Shown one piece after another: positions 6,657-13,736 of a DNA stretch of 26,171 nucleotides (position 1 is its first letter; every line of letters begins with the position of its first letter). The notes under the pieces were generated by a model. That model searched no databases, was not told the origin of the DNA, and saw nothing but the letters and a program-made list of their open reading frames with translations. The position numbers were made by a program, and so were the translations under genes. Location of the stretch: assembly GCA_964653235.1 (NCBI GenBank), contig CAZZCP010000030.1:1-26171 (forward strand), given 5' to 3'. The stretch is from CAZZCP01 sp964653235 (lineage in GTDB: Bacteria; Bdellovibrionota; Bdellovibrionia; Bdellovibrionales; UBA840).

Positions 6657-7715
6657 ATGTCTGAAGATTCTAGCTTGGTTGCAGAACCGAGCTCTCAGTT
6701 TGATAAAAGAAAAGAAGACCATATCCGCTTAGCACTAGAGGCTCGCTCGCAAAGTCGAGCCTTTTTGAGTTTTGAGCTAATCCAATTGCAACATAATGCT
6801 TTGCCCGATTTGAATTTCGACCAAGTAGACTGCTCCACTCAAATTTTAACTAATGAGTTTGCAACTCCATTTTTTGTCAGCTCAATGACCGCCGGACACA
6901 AAGAGGCCGAGGGCATCAATGCTCGCTTGGCCGAAGCCGCCTCTCATTGCCATTGGCCGATGTCTGTAGGCTCGCAAAGAAAAGAGCTTTTTTCAGAAGA
7001 GGCCAAAAGAGAATGGCTACCGATTCGCGAAAAATATCCTGATCTCACTCTCATTGGCAATATCGGTATAAGTCAGGCCATCGTATCGAAGCCTCAAGAC
7101 ATACAGGCTTTGATTGATTCTCTAGGTGCCAGAGCGATATTTATTCATCTCAACGCACTTCAAGAAGTTCTTCAAGTAGAGGGAACTCCTTATTTTCAAG
7201 GCGGCTTAGATTGTATTAAGACTTTGTGTTCCACTTTAAGTGTTCCGGTTTTGCTCAAAGAAACCGGATGCGGTTTTTCACTTGAGACTTTAAAAAAACT
7301 CAATGCATTGGGTATTCATGCTGTAGATCTTAGCGGCAGTGGTGGAACCCACTGGGGAAGAATCGAGGGCTTTCGCTCAGCCGACGACTCTAAGTATGCT
7401 CGGGCTGCTAAAGTCTTTGCTGATTGGGGGATTTCAACACCAGAGGCCTTACTCAATGCCAAAGAAGCAAATTGCAAGTATGAAATTTGGGCTTCGGGTG
7501 GAGTTCGAAATGGTTTGGATGCGGCCAAGTGTATCGCTATGGGTGCGAAAGCGGTTGGTTTTGCGAAGGTGCTTTTGCAAGCTGCCACTCAATCGACGGA
7601 AAAAGTGATTCGAGAAATGAAAGAACTTGAATTTCAATTTAAAATTGCACTTTTTTGCACAGGTGCAAAAGACCCGAAAGAACTTCGCGAGAAGGAGATA
7701 TGGAAGAAAATTTAA
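6657..7715 (+). CDS. fni: Isopentenyl-diphosphate isomerase type 2 (FMN-dependent)
   Basis: Interconverts isopentenyl and dimethylallyl diphosphate using reduced FMN, supplying the starter for polyprenyl synthesis. The 352-residue protein has the family motifs in order: RKEDH (18-22), SSMTAGH (75-81), VGSQRK (104-109), GNIG, HLNALQE (164-170, with the catalytic Gln and Mg-binding Glu), KETGCG (201-206), DLSGSGGTHW and ASGGVRNGLDAAKC. There is no clear Shine-Dalgarno before the ATG, which follows rplT by 5 nt, so translation may be coupled to rplT. It overlaps the next kinase gene by 16 nt. The pairing with mevalonate-pathway genes is typical of bacteria that use this pathway. Confidence 0.95.
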   Translation: MSEDSSLVAEPSSQFDKRKEDHIRLALEARSQSRAFLSFELIQLQHNALPDLNFDQVDCSTQILTNEFATPFFVSSMTAGHKEAEGINARLAEAASHCHWPMSVGSQRKELFSEEAKREWLPIREKYPDLTLIGNIGISQAIVSKPQDIQALIDSLGARAIFIHLNALQEVLQVEGTPYFQGGLDCIKTLCSTLSVPVLLKETGCGFSLETLKKLNALGIHAVDLSGSGGTHWGRIEGFRSADDSKYARAAKVFADWGISTPEALLNAKEANCKYEIWASGGVRNGLDAAKCIAMGAKAVGFAKVLLQAATQSTEKVIREMKELEFQFKIALFCTGAKDPKELREKEIWKKI

Positions 7716-8671
7716 GATACACACTCGAGCTGCCCAGTAAGAGTTTTCTTTTAGGTGAGTATTCGGTGATGCAGGGTGGACTAGGTTTATTGGTAGCGAC
7801 GGAACCAATCTTTCGAGTCGAATTTGACATTCGTAAAGACTCAGAAGACTCCTTTGTGCATGGTCTGTCTCCACATGGTCCACCGATGGATTTTCTTAAA
7901 AACAATTTGGAGACTTTCTCTAACTACAAAATGCAGTTTTTTGACCCTCATGACGCTAAGGGTGGTTTTGGCTGGTCAAGCGCCCAATTCTTGTTTCTCT
8001 ATGCTCTTAAGTATTGGCATCTTCAAGGTCAAAAAGAACAGGTACCCGATTTAGAGCTGAATAAACTACTTGAAGAATATCTTAATTATGCTTGGAATGG
8101 AGAAGGCTGGGCACCGAGTGGTCTCGATGTGATTTCTCAGTCGGTGGGTAATTTGTTGGCGGTTACAGCTCCCAAGAAGATTCATGAAGGAAAATTGCAT
8201 TCTTTAGTGATTGAAGAAAAAACCGAGTGGAAAAAATGGCCCTTTAAAGGTATCGACTTTTGTTTGCTGCGAACCGGATCAAAGCTGGCCACTCACACTC
8301 ATCTCTCAAGTCTTAAGAACGTGGAAACAACTGAGCTCGATCGGGTCACTCGCAAAGCAGTTGCAAGCATTGAGAACCCAGATGAAGAATCATTTATTGA
8401 TTGCGTTAATGAGTTTCGAGAGCTTTTGCAAGAGCAAGAACTGGTCGATGAGGCCAGTGCAGCGATGTTAAAAGAGCTGAAACAAAGACCTGAGGTTTTG
8501 GCAATGAAGGGCTGCGGCGCTTTGGGTGCAGATGTAATTCTTGTTTTATTGGTAAAAGAGCTTATAGGCGAATTCAAGGAATGGGCCGAAGAAGAAGACT
8601 ATCAGGTGATTGCGAGTTCAAAAAACATGGCTGAAGGTCTATGTTTTAAGAAAAAAGGGGGATATGTATGA
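7700..8671 (+). CDS. GHMP-family kinase, probable phosphomevalonate kinase
   Basis: A 323-residue GHMP-superfamily protein. Motif 1 is LPSKSFLLGEYSVMQGG (11-27). The phosphate-binding loop is KGGFGWSSAQ (87-96) instead of the usual GLGSSA, with a Trp in the loop. APSGLDV (138-144) holds the conserved SG.D, and KGCGALGADVILVL is motif 3. The LLGEYSV form and the lack of a preceding Pro in the loop resemble bacterial phosphomevalonate kinases. The neighbouring genes supply the decarboxylase and mevalonate kinase, so this should be the missing phosphomevalonate step. That assignment is by elimination. The start at ATG 7700 is chosen because the longer TTG frame adds residues with no family match; AAGGAG lies only 2 nt upstream, an unusually tight spacing. 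It overlaps fni by 16 nt and mvaD by ATGA. Confidence 0.8.
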   Translation: MEENLRYTLELPSKSFLLGEYSVMQGGLGLLVATEPIFRVEFDIRKDSEDSFVHGLSPHGPPMDFLKNNLETFSNYKMQFFDPHDAKGGFGWSSAQFLFLYALKYWHLQGQKEQVPDLELNKLLEEYLNYAWNGEGWAPSGLDVISQSVGNLLAVTAPKKIHEGKLHSLVIEEKTEWKKWPFKGIDFCLLRTGSKLATHTHLSSLKNVETTELDRVTRKAVASIENPDEESFIDCVNEFRELLQEQELVDEASAAMLKELKQRPEVLAMKGCGALGADVILVLLVKELIGEFKEWAEEEDYQVIASSKNMAEGLCFKKKGGYV

Positions 8672-9606
8672 AGGTCACGGCTTCTGCACCCTCAAACATT
8701 GCTTTGATTAAATATATGGGAAAAACATCGGCCGAAAACAATTTACCGACAAATCCTTCCATCTCTTATACCCTTCCCCAATTGCAAAGCTTTGTAGAAA
8801 TTGAAGATTCCAGCATTGATCAAGCCGTAAGCGGGCGCTCTGATTTTGTTTTAGATGAAAAAGGGCAAAAACGTTTTCTAAAAGCTTTTGTTTTTTTGAA
8901 GAAGCTATGGGCTATCGAAGGTGCATATAAGATCTCATCTTATAATGACTTTCCCAGTGATGCAGGTCTTGCTTCTTCGGCGTCGAGTTTTGCGGCTCTT
9001 ACCAAGGCTAGCTGGCAATTGGTGGGAGAGCGCAAGTCAGAATTTTGCAATGAAGAAAACGAAGCCGAGTATTTGAGTAGTATCAGTCGACAACTCTCAG
9101 GTTCTTCTTGCCGTAGCTTTTTTCCTTATTGGGCGATTTGGAAGAAGGAGGGAGCCAAAGCCATCAAGCTTCCTTTTCAAGATTTGATCTACCAGGCCAT
9201 CGTTGTTGAAACAGAAAGAAAACAAGTCTCCTCAAGTGAAGCGCATTTGCGTGTGACCAGTAGTGAGCTCTTTGAAGGACGGACAAAGCGAGCTGAGGAG
9301 AGACTGCAAAGATTAATTCACTCTTTGAGAAAAAAAGATTGGTATCAAATCTACGAAGTTTGCTGGCAAGAGTTTCAAGATATGCATGCTTTGTTTTCGA
9401 CCTCAAAACCTCCCTTTCATTATATGAAGCCGATGAGTCTTGAGGTTTTAGAAGATTTAGATCGAATGTGGAAAAACCAGAAAGATGGTCCTATCGTAAC
9501 TATGGATGCTGGGCCGAATATTCATTTGCTCTATCGAAGTGACCAAGTAGAGATGGCGGAGACTTTTTATCAAAAATGGAAACAACGAGTGGAGATCTAT
9601 CGTTGA
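8668..9606 (+). CDS. mvaD: Diphosphomevalonate decarboxylase
   Basis: ATP-dependent decarboxylation of mevalonate 5-diphosphate to isopentenyl diphosphate. The 312-residue protein shows SAPSNIALIKYMGKTS (Lys15 is the active-site lysine of the family), LPTNPSISYTL, and the ATP loop NDFPSDAGLASSASSFAAL. RQLSGSSCRSFF is the equivalent of GSGSACRS, and VTMDAGPNIHLL carries the catalytic Asp280. Lys and Asp are both present, which argues for a true decarboxylase and against the related kinases that lost them. Two motif positions are atypical: KYMGK where KYWGK is usual, and LSGSSCRS where a GSGSACRS is usual. Its ATG overlaps the upstream stop codon as ATGA. Confidence 0.93.
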   Translation: MKVTASAPSNIALIKYMGKTSAENNLPTNPSISYTLPQLQSFVEIEDSSIDQAVSGRSDFVLDEKGQKRFLKAFVFLKKLWAIEGAYKISSYNDFPSDAGLASSASSFAALTKASWQLVGERKSEFCNEENEAEYLSSISRQLSGSSCRSFFPYWAIWKKEGAKAIKLPFQDLIYQAIVVETERKQVSSSEAHLRVTSSELFEGRTKRAEERLQRLIHSLRKKDWYQIYEVCWQEFQDMHALFSTSKPPFHYMKPMSLEVLEDLDRMWKNQKDGPIVTMDAGPNIHLLYRSDQVEMAETFYQKWKQRVEIYR

Positions 9607-10481
9607 TCATTGAAAAAGAATTTTATGGCAAGTGCATTCTTGCTGGTGAGCACTCGGTGATTCGAGGTATTCCTGCCGTCGCTGTTCCAGTTCGTGGGCG
9701 CAAGCTTAAGTTTCGTGCGATTCCGAGCGAGATGAGCTCTTTCTCTGTTTCTGGTCCCAACTCCAATGAAACCAAATTGGCATTGGCCGGAGCTCTAGAG
9801 CGCAGTTTTGAGATTTTAGGAAAACCAAGAAATTCATTTGCCTACCAGTTTGAAATTGAAAATGAGATTCCCTTAGGGGCAGGACTGGGTGCAAGCGCTG
9901 CTATCTCTGCCTCGATGGCAAACTTTTTTGCCGAACTCTCATGGATTTCATTTGAGGATAGGTTTGATTTTGCTCGAAAGATTGAAGATCTTTTTCATGG
10001 CGAAAGCAGTGGTTTAGATGTTGCCGTGATTCTCTCGAATCAAGCCATCTATTATGAAAAAAATAAAGCTTGGAAAGAGATTCAGGCCAAATGGATGCCC
10101 AAACTCTACCTTACACATACCGGACTTCGAGGACTTACCAATGACTGTGTTCACCAGGTGAATCTTTTTATTGCGCAAAATCCTGAGCAAGGAAAGTGGA
10201 TTGATCTTCAAATGGCAAGGTCGGTAGAATTAATCTGTGAATCTTTGCAAATGGATTTTGATTCAGGTTTCTTACAATTCTCTCAGGCTATGCGGCTGGC
10301 CCAAGACTGTTTTGAAAAATGGTCTTTAGTACCGACCAAGGTCTCACAAATGATTCAAGAAATTTATGGCTATGGAGCTGAGTCTGTGAAGTTAACCGGT
10401 TCAGGGCAAGGCGGGCACCTGCTCAGCCTGTGGAAAAATTCTACAAAATCTACTGAAATGCTCGAATTTATTGAGGTTTGA
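9603..10481 (+). CDS. mvk: Mevalonate kinase
   Basis: Phosphorylates mevalonate at C5, the first step of the lower mevalonate pathway. GHMP motifs are YGKCILAGEHSVIRGIPAVA near the N-terminus, IPLGAGLGASAAISAS (ATP loop), HGESSGLDVA (catalytic Asp) and KLTGSGQGGHLL (motif 3). The start is uncertain. I prefer TTG 9603, which has GTGGAG eight bases upstream and gives a 292-residue protein opening MIIEKEFYGK. ATG 9576 would add nine residues and deepen the overlap with mvaD, and it lacks a well-placed Shine-Dalgarno. The gene overlaps the end of mvaD by 4 nt from the TTG. HMG-CoA synthase and reductase, needed to make mevalonate, are not in this window. Confidence 0.92.
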   Translation: MIIEKEFYGKCILAGEHSVIRGIPAVAVPVRGRKLKFRAIPSEMSSFSVSGPNSNETKLALAGALERSFEILGKPRNSFAYQFEIENEIPLGAGLGASAAISASMANFFAELSWISFEDRFDFARKIEDLFHGESSGLDVAVILSNQAIYYEKNKAWKEIQAKWMPKLYLTHTGLRGLTNDCVHQVNLFIAQNPEQGKWIDLQMARSVELICESLQMDFDSGFLQFSQAMRLAQDCFEKWSLVPTKVSQMIQEIYGYGAESVKLTGSGQGGHLLSLWKNSTKSTEMLEFIEV

Positions 10482-10563
10482 TGAATCGATAGGTTTGCAT
10501 TCTTGCAAAGTTTTGAAGTTCATGATTTAATCTATAAAGTTAAGGGCTTTACATGGAGGGCAT

Positions 10564-10833
10564 ATGACAGATAAAAGAATATTCCTTGAAGGTCTTGAAA
10601 AAGAAGAAAAACCTAAGATTTTATCTCTGCTTCGCGGTTTGCAAGATGTGGCTCCTTCGGATGCTTGCATTCGATTTACAGGAGGCGATTTGTCATCACT
10701 GAGTGTTTTGTCTACTTCAGCACGCTTTGAAGTTCAAGGTGAGAGAATCGGTACAATGGAGGAGATCGCACAAGATCTTTGCTCAATTGTACAAGGGCAA
10801 ATACTCAACTGGAAGCAATCAAGAGATCTTTAA
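10564..10833 (+). CDS. Small cytoplasmic protein of unknown function
   Basis: An 89-residue acidic protein with no signal peptide or membrane segment that I can see. GGAGGG lies 5 nt before the ATG, a strong site, and codon use resembles its neighbours, so it looks like a real gene. The sequence opens MTDKRIFLEGLEKEEKPKIL and has a GERIGTMEEIAQDLCSIVQG segment; the whole reads as a small alpha/beta domain. I do not recognise a family. It starts 82 nt after mevalonate kinase, so it may share that operon or have its own promoter. It ends with a strong terminator (10839-10864) and overlaps the convergent methyltransferase gene by 4 nt. Confidence 0.75.
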   Translation: MTDKRIFLEGLEKEEKPKILSLLRGLQDVAPSDACIRFTGGDLSSLSVLSTSARFEVQGERIGTMEEIAQDLCSIVQGQILNWKQSRDL

Positions 10834-11564
10834 ACTTCAGAGGAGCTAGCTCCTCTTTTTTTTTGCCATTCATACAAAGCTATACCCACCGCCACTCCTG
10901 CATTCAATGACTCTATTTCTGCATCCATCGGAATCGAAATTCTCTGAAAATCCCTTTGCGGAATTCCTTCACCCTCTTCTCCAACCAAAATTTGAGCTGA
11001 AGTGGTGGGTTTCCAATCTTCAATTGGGCTACCGCCTTGATCAAGGGCCCAAAGTCTTTTGCTTGGCACTAGTTCGTGAATACTAGGACCAAGATAGTAT
11101 TCAAAATCTAAAGTAACGCTACTTGCAGCTCGTACCGCTTTGGGGTGATAGGGATCACAGGCTTCTTTGAGTAAAACGATATCTTTGATGCCAAAGGCTT
11201 TGGCTGACCTTAGACAGGCTCCCAAATTGGCCGGATCTCCCAAAGGGAGTAAAATAAAATTACGCTCTAAGTTTGGATCCCACTTTTGCATCTGCTTCTT
11301 CTGAAATACATAGATTGGGCTTTTGGTTTGAAACAGATCGAGTTCTGAAAACAATTTCTCACTCAAAGCAAAATGATTTTTGCCGGCAATAAAATCGGTC
11401 TTAAGATAGAGTTTTGCTCTTAAGTATTGTGGGTGCTTGGTGAGCATTTCTCTACAAAAGTTTTTACCAAAAACCAAGAATTCGTCTTCTTTCTTGGCCG
11501 ACTTTATGTCAATAAGCTTTCGCCAGTATTTGAATTTCGCATTTTCTTTGCTTTCAATCTTCAT
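10830..11564 (-). CDS. SpoU/TrmH-family RNA ribose 2'-O-methyltransferase
   Basis: A 244-residue SPOUT-class RNA methyltransferase with an N-terminal substrate-binding part (about 1-95) and a knotted catalytic domain. The three SpoU motifs are visible: LPLGDPANLGACLRSAKAFG (motif 1, with the conserved Asn and Arg), QILVGEEGEGIP (motif 2) and ISIPMDAEIESLNAGVAVGI (motif 3). It resembles RlmB/TsnR-type rRNA enzymes; the target nucleotide cannot be told from sequence. ATG 11564 is chosen over the TTG at 11582 because it has a GAG-containing site and gives a normal family start. It overlaps rsmG upstream by 11 nt, making a two-gene rRNA modification operon. Its last codons encode RGASSSEV through the palindrome that terminates the opposite-strand gene. 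Confidence 0.87.
   Translation of the reverse strand: MKIESKENAKFKYWRKLIDIKSAKKEDEFLVFGKNFCREMLTKHPQYLRAKLYLKTDFIAGKNHFALSEKLFSELDLFQTKSPIYVFQKKQMQKWDPNLERNFILLPLGDPANLGACLRSAKAFGIKDIVLLKEACDPYHPKAVRAASSVTLDFEYYLGPSIHELVPSKRLWALDQGGSPIEDWKPTTSAQILVGEEGEGIPQRDFQRISIPMDAEIESLNAGVAVGIALYEWQKKRGASSSEV
10839..10864 (+). terminator. Rho-independent terminator inside the end of the SpoU gene
   Basis: AGAGGAG/CTCCTCT (10839-10845 and 10850-10856) around a CTAG loop, followed by an unbroken T-run to 10864. It ends the plus-strand 10564-10833 transcript. The palindrome is also translated on the minus strand as the last codons of the methyltransferase. There is no T-run on the minus side, so it is one-directional. 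Confidence 0.9.
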
Positions 11565-12351
11565 CTTGATACTCACGGTCAAGCCACTCTTCTAAATCAA
11601 GAAGGGGAGTCGGTCTTACTTTTTGAAAAACCAAAAGTCGTCTTTTGTGTGGAGTCTTTGGCAAGTCATATTCTTGATCTAAAACCAAATCAAAGTCATG
11701 GGTATTTAAATTTTGCAGTTCTTGATCAACCCTAGGGCCCTTTAAAAAGTAAAAACAACCTCCGGTTTGAATGCAATGTTTGGTATTCTCTAGACTGTTT
11801 GAAATGTCTTCTACAGCGCGGCTCACAACACTTTGTACGGGGTAGAGAAATTGAGCATTGATATTGCGACCAAAGATACCTAGATTTTTCAGTTCAAGCT
11901 CTTCTCGAACCTGCTTTAAAAATGCAACTCGTTTTTGCACTCCCTCTGCCAAAAAAATCTTTTGTTCAGGGTAGAGAATTTTGAGCGGAATCCCTGGTAG
12001 TCCTGGGCCAGAGCCAAGATCCAATAGCGGGAACTTAGGCTCAACAAATTGGGTCCATAAAATAGAGTCGATGAACTGCTTGATTGCAATGTCGCGAAAA
12101 TCAAGAATACGGGTAAAGTTTTGCCGGCTTTGCTCCTCCATCAACAGACGGTAATATCGGGCCAATTGCAATCTTTGGTGATGAGAGACCCAATCTAATC
12201 CGTGGTTGCGAAAAATATCATAGAGCCGGTCATTGGCTTCTTGAAGTCCAAAAACTCGGTTTGCTTTTAGGTGGCCTCGGGAGCGTTCTTGTTTTTTTCC
12301 CTGCAAATGTTTCTTATAGGGGGAGGAGTTCCTTTGATTCTTTTGTGCCAC
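11554..12351 (-). CDS. rsmG: 16S rRNA (guanine-N7)-methyltransferase RsmG
   Basis: RsmG (GidB) methylates N7 of G527 in 16S rRNA; loss gives low-level streptomycin resistance in several bacteria. The SAM-binding motif LLDLGSGPGLPGIPLKILYP is nearly diagnostic. It is preceded by SRQNFTRI, the usual NLT.I region, and followed by SVVSRAVEDI and YFLKGPR. The protein has 265 residues against about 207 in E. coli. Most of the excess is a basic N-terminal extension of about 45 residues rich in Lys, Arg, Gln and Asn. The ATG at 12351 is the only good start upstream of that extension; a later start is possible. There is no gidA/mnmG partner here. It heads an operon with the SpoU methyltransferase and is divergent from rnhC across 80 bp. 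Confidence 0.93.
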   Translation of the reverse strand: MAQKNQRNSSPYKKHLQGKKQERSRGHLKANRVFGLQEANDRLYDIFRNHGLDWVSHHQRLQLARYYRLLMEEQSRQNFTRILDFRDIAIKQFIDSILWTQFVEPKFPLLDLGSGPGLPGIPLKILYPEQKIFLAEGVQKRVAFLKQVREELELKNLGIFGRNINAQFLYPVQSVVSRAVEDISNSLENTKHCIQTGGCFYFLKGPRVDQELQNLNTHDFDLVLDQEYDLPKTPHKRRLLVFQKVRPTPLLDLEEWLDREYQDED

Positions 12352-12431
12352 AGAGTGACTTTAGAAAATCTTGGTTCGCTTGAAAAGGCTTTATGAGTGA
12401 TTTGAAGAATTTTTTGGAATAAAATCTATAT

Positions 12432-13307
12432 ATGATCAAAAAAGAAGAAATTTTAAAATTTTGTCAAGATCTTGGTTTAAAGCTTGAGGAGCAAAAAAAG
12501 ATTCCCTACGCGACCCAATTTCGCTTTCTAAGAGGCAAAGAGAAACTCATTCTCAATCTCTATGATACTGGGAAAACACTTTTGCAAGGTAAAGAGAGTG
12601 AAATCAAAGACAAGCTGTCGAGTTTTTTAGGACTGGCAAGCAAAGAAAAAACAAGTGAGACCACTGTATCTCATAAGGCAATGGCATGGATTGGCATTGA
12701 TGAATCGGGAAAAGGAGATTATTTTGGTCCTTTAGTAACTGCCGCGGTTTTTGTTCATCGCGACCAAGAAAAAGAATTGAAAAGTTTTGGCGTGCAAGAT
12801 GGCAAAAAGCTAAGTGATGCTAAGATTCATAGTATTAGTGAGAAAATCAAAAACAAATGCACATATACTCTGAGAGTGCAAATGCCAGAAGATTACAATG
12901 CACTCTATGAAGATATCGACAATCTCAACCATCTTCTTGCCCGCGAGCATGCATATGTTGCAAAGGCATTGAAAGCAAAACATCCAGAGGCAGAGCTCAT
13001 CTATTCAGATCAGTTTGCGCGAGATCGAAAACTTCTCGATCATTATTTTGGAGAGCTTTCTAAAATTTTATTGCAAACCCATAAGGCCGAAGAAGATCTT
13101 GCGGTTGCCTGCGCTTCGATCGTAGCTAGAGATGCTTTTTTGCATGAGCTGGAGAATATGAAGCAAAAATGGTCTTTTCAGTTTTACAAGGGTGCGTCGG
13201 AACAAGTGGAAAGGGCGGCAGAGAATTTCGTTCACATTTATAACGCAGAGAATCTAAGAAAAGTTGCCAAGTTGCACTTTAAAACTACCGAGAAAATTCT
13301 TTCTTAG
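12432..13307 (+). CDS. rnhC: Ribonuclease HIII
   Basis: Cleaves the RNA strand of RNA-DNA hybrids in the cytoplasm. The first 80 residues form the TBP-like substrate-binding domain that separates HIII from HII (LILNLYDTGKTLLQGK at 39-54). The catalytic domain follows with GIDESGKGDYFGPLVTAA (Asp90 and Glu91), YSDQFA (Asp193) and ASIVARDAF (Asp234), the acidic set of the family. At 291 residues it is slightly shorter than typical HIII proteins. The C-terminus stops at KLHFKTTEKILS, and the TAG stop at 13305-13307 is identical to the first three bases of element B, so the tail may have been trimmed or capped by insertion. There is no Shine-Dalgarno before the ATG; a TAAAAT box lies 6 nt upstream. 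Confidence 0.93.
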   Translation: MIKKEEILKFCQDLGLKLEEQKKIPYATQFRFLRGKEKLILNLYDTGKTLLQGKESEIKDKLSSFLGLASKEKTSETTVSHKAMAWIGIDESGKGDYFGPLVTAAVFVHRDQEKELKSFGVQDGKKLSDAKIHSISEKIKNKCTYTLRVQMPEDYNALYEDIDNLNHLLAREHAYVAKALKAKHPEAELIYSDQFARDRKLLDHYFGELSKILLQTHKAEEDLAVACASIVARDAFLHELENMKQKWSFQFYKGASEQVERAAENFVHIYNAENLRKVAKLHFKTTEKILS

Positions 13308-13479
13308 CTGCTCCCTTTTATTTCGCTTTTTTCTAGAGATTAAATCCTTTTTTCAATCAGATAGAACTCTTGTCCGAAGATGCCTTAGAATTCCATCCTT
13401 CTCGAACAGAATACCCGAAATATTTTAGATACTTATCGTTTTCGGACGGACGTCCGAAGTGAAATAAAAGGGAGCAGTT
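13305..13479 (+). repeat. CTGCTCCC inverted-repeat element, copy B
   Basis: A 175 bp element. Its arms match in inverted orientation at 20 of 21 positions from CTGCTCCC inward, and the one difference would be a G-U pair in RNA. The core contains GTCCGAAGATG near 13372, an ATTTTAGATACTTAT block near 13422 shared with copy C, and a perfect hairpin TTCGGAC-GGAC-GTCCGAA at 13441-13458 against the right arm. Its first bases TAG are the rnhC stop codon. No coding frame is evident. Confidence 0.85.
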
Positions 13480-13524
13480 GTAATTTTTTAGAACTGATAT
13501 AAGTCATCGTTATGCTGCTTCGTA

Positions 13525-13660
13525 ATTCTTTCTCTTCACAAAGAAAAGAATGAGCTTTGGTCAGAACATGAGTAAGTGATGTTCAGCTTGCCATCATCGG
13601 GGACGACAAGCTTGGGATTTTTCTAGGGGGAGAGGACCTCTGCAAGGATGCTTGTGTCCT
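13525..13660 (+). ncRNA. Candidate structured RNA or leader upstream of acyl-CoA dehydrogenase
   Basis: This part of a gene-free stretch (13308-13736) holds four consecutive inverted repeats. They are ATTCTTT/AAAGAAT (13525-13531, 13545-13551), GAACAT/ATGTTC (13564-13569, 13579-13584), AGCTTG/CAAGCT (13585-13590, 13607-13612), and AGGAC/GTCCT (13633-13637, 13656-13660) enclosing CAAG-GATG-CTTG. The last hairpin competes with AGAG-GAC-CTCT at 13631-13641. A T-rich stretch follows (ATTTTCTATCTTT). No open frame fits. I do not recognise tmRNA, 6S, SRP or RNase P signatures. It could be a small RNA or a regulatory leader of the gene at 13737. Confidence 0.4.
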
Positions 13661-13736
13661 ATTTTCTATCTTTGAGCACTGCAAAAAGAATAACATTTTC
13701 ATGAGAAATCATAAAGACTTCCTATGGAGGTTGTTT

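Noticed and set aside
7449..7883. 144-codon minus-strand frame over the fni/kinase junction
   Set aside because: Antisense to two certain genes, low-complexity Phe/His-rich product, no ribosome binding site that stands out.
11427..11735. 102-codon plus-strand frame opposite rsmG and the SpoU gene
   Set aside because: Antisense to the overlap of two clear genes, with no recognised domain.
13500..13700. tRNA, tmRNA, SRP RNA, 6S or RNase P RNA
   Set aside because: No CCA-ending acceptor, T-loop, GGAAGG SRP loop or other class signature that I can recognise.
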